NCBI RefSeq assembly: GCF_029285175.1 | Contig: NZ_JABEDH010000003.1 | Coordinates: forward strand, 280,348 to 344,347 | Direction of reading: 5' to 3' | Origin: Sulfitobacter sp. M05 | Lineage (GTDB): Bacteria; Pseudomonadota; Alphaproteobacteria; Rhodobacterales; Rhodobacteraceae | DNA length: 64,000 nt | In this document: positions 63,716-64,000 of the stretch, piece by piece | Numbering within the stretch: the first letter of the stretch is position 1 | How the letters are laid out: each line of letters starts with the position of its first letter | Notes under the pieces: generated by a model | The model's input: only the letters and a program-made list of their open reading frames with translations | Told to the model about the DNA's origin: nothing | The model's database searches: none | Program-made: the position numbers and the translations under genes

Positions 63716-64000
63716 GTGAAGCTGAAAGCTGAACTTCCATACTCAGACAGATTAGAGCTTTTTCTCCCCCCCCCAGTGAACCAACTTGGGAGAATTGGTT
63801 GTGGAGGGGAGAGGGTCTTCGAAGTTCCAGACTTCAGACGAGTTGATCGCTTTTTACATAAGGAATGTGCGTATTGCTTGGACGGCGGTGCCCCGTTCTC
63901 CGTCCTCATTCCCGACCTCAATGCACGGTTAGGATATGATATCCAGCTGCTCACCGGTGCTATGAAACCGACACCAGCAAGCACTGCTTCAGCGCAATTT
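63716..64000 (+). CDS. unidentified protein, 3' truncated by window end
   Basis: An open frame of 95 codons runs from GTG 63,716 through the window end without a stop. The translation looks protein-like from SDRLELFL onward, including DFRRVDRFLHKECAYCLDGGAPFSVLIPDLN, with a CAYC pair. It crosses a run of nine C (63,766-63,774). There is no clear Shine-Dalgarno site before the GTG, so the true start may be the GTG at 63,776 or elsewhere. No family recognised. Confidence 0.4.
   Translation, partial: MKLKAELPYSDRLELFLPPPVNQLGRIGCGGERVFEVPDFRRVDRFLHKECAYCLDGGAPFSVLIPDLNARLGYDIQLLTGAMKPTPASTASAQF

Noticed and set aside
63543..63740. Minus-strand ORF of 65 residues (basic C-terminus)
   Set aside because: Low complexity, no ribosome-binding site at either Met, no recognised family, and partly opposite the plus-strand frame that looks better.
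63622..63984. Minus-strand ORF of 120 residues at the window end
   Set aside because: Composition is Ser/Pro-rich without secondary-structure pattern; the plus-strand frame on the same bases has a more protein-like translation.
57341..64000. CRISPR array on the island
   Set aside because: The TAGCACAG repeats are only eight bases with irregular spacing; no spacer-repeat periodicity and no cas genes.

Overview
The window looks like chromosomal DNA of a marine Roseobacter-group alphaproteobacterium (order Rhodobacterales). The evidence is a GcrA cell-cycle regulator, a SAM/SAH-type riboswitch directly in front of metK (a class known only from Rhodobacterales), an opgC/opgG/opgH osmoregulated periplasmic glucan cluster, a phosphatidylcholine synthase locus, and high GC with many ATGA, GTGA and TAATG gene overlaps. 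The genus cannot be fixed from the sequence alone.

Layout. 1-9.1 kb: a gene tail, a glycosyltransferase-like gene, then the conserved RNA-maturation/envelope block miaB, phoH, ybeY, corC, lnt, with two small envelope genes that share a motif inserted between miaB and phoH, followed by riboswitch-metK. 9.3-17.2 kb: a response regulator, trmB, aroA, a membrane protein, cmk, rpsA, ihfB, lapA and trpF. 17.4-22.1 kb: a minus-strand capsule cluster kpsT, kpsE, kdsA, pgm. 22.3-26.3 kb: an ArsR-regulated permease, a four-cysteine uracil-DNA glycosylase homologue, sseB, a YHS protein and a Tat-exported rhodanese. 26.3-37.1 kb: a long minus-strand run containing a DMT transporter, gcrA, a ThDP enzyme plus class III CoA-transferase pair, a TPR protein and opgC-opgG-opgH. 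37.3-50.1 kb: argD, argF, a PanE-type reductase, a Nudix hydrolase, gnd, truA, ycjX-GNAT-ycjF, ileS and ogt. 50.2-57.2 kb: a phosphatidylcholine synthase gene broken by one in-frame TGA, two orphan ORFs, rpmB, a PCuAC copper chaperone, a sirtuin, a nitrilase-family gene, and infA-maf-RNase E/G-yacG.

From tRNA-Phe (57,266-57,340) to the end the character changes. The DNA is visibly richer in A+T (one hand-counted 60-base line at 58,201 has 23 G+C, against 34 at 43,681), most genes have no assigned function, and four copies of TAGCACAG lie just past the tRNA. This is best read as one end of an integrated element. Its visible cargo is a HEPN-like protein, a DUF3768 protein, a four-cysteine mini-protein, a 325-residue orphan, an XRE repressor facing two small genes, a secreted polysaccharide lyase, YaeQ and an ORF running off the window. 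No integrase is visible, so the other end must lie outside.

The backbone is mostly housekeeping. The items most worth a second look are the tRNA-Phe island with its HEPN and orphan genes, the pcs nonsense codon, the paired IWVDP-motif envelope proteins, and a dispersed intergenic repeat family (five copies).
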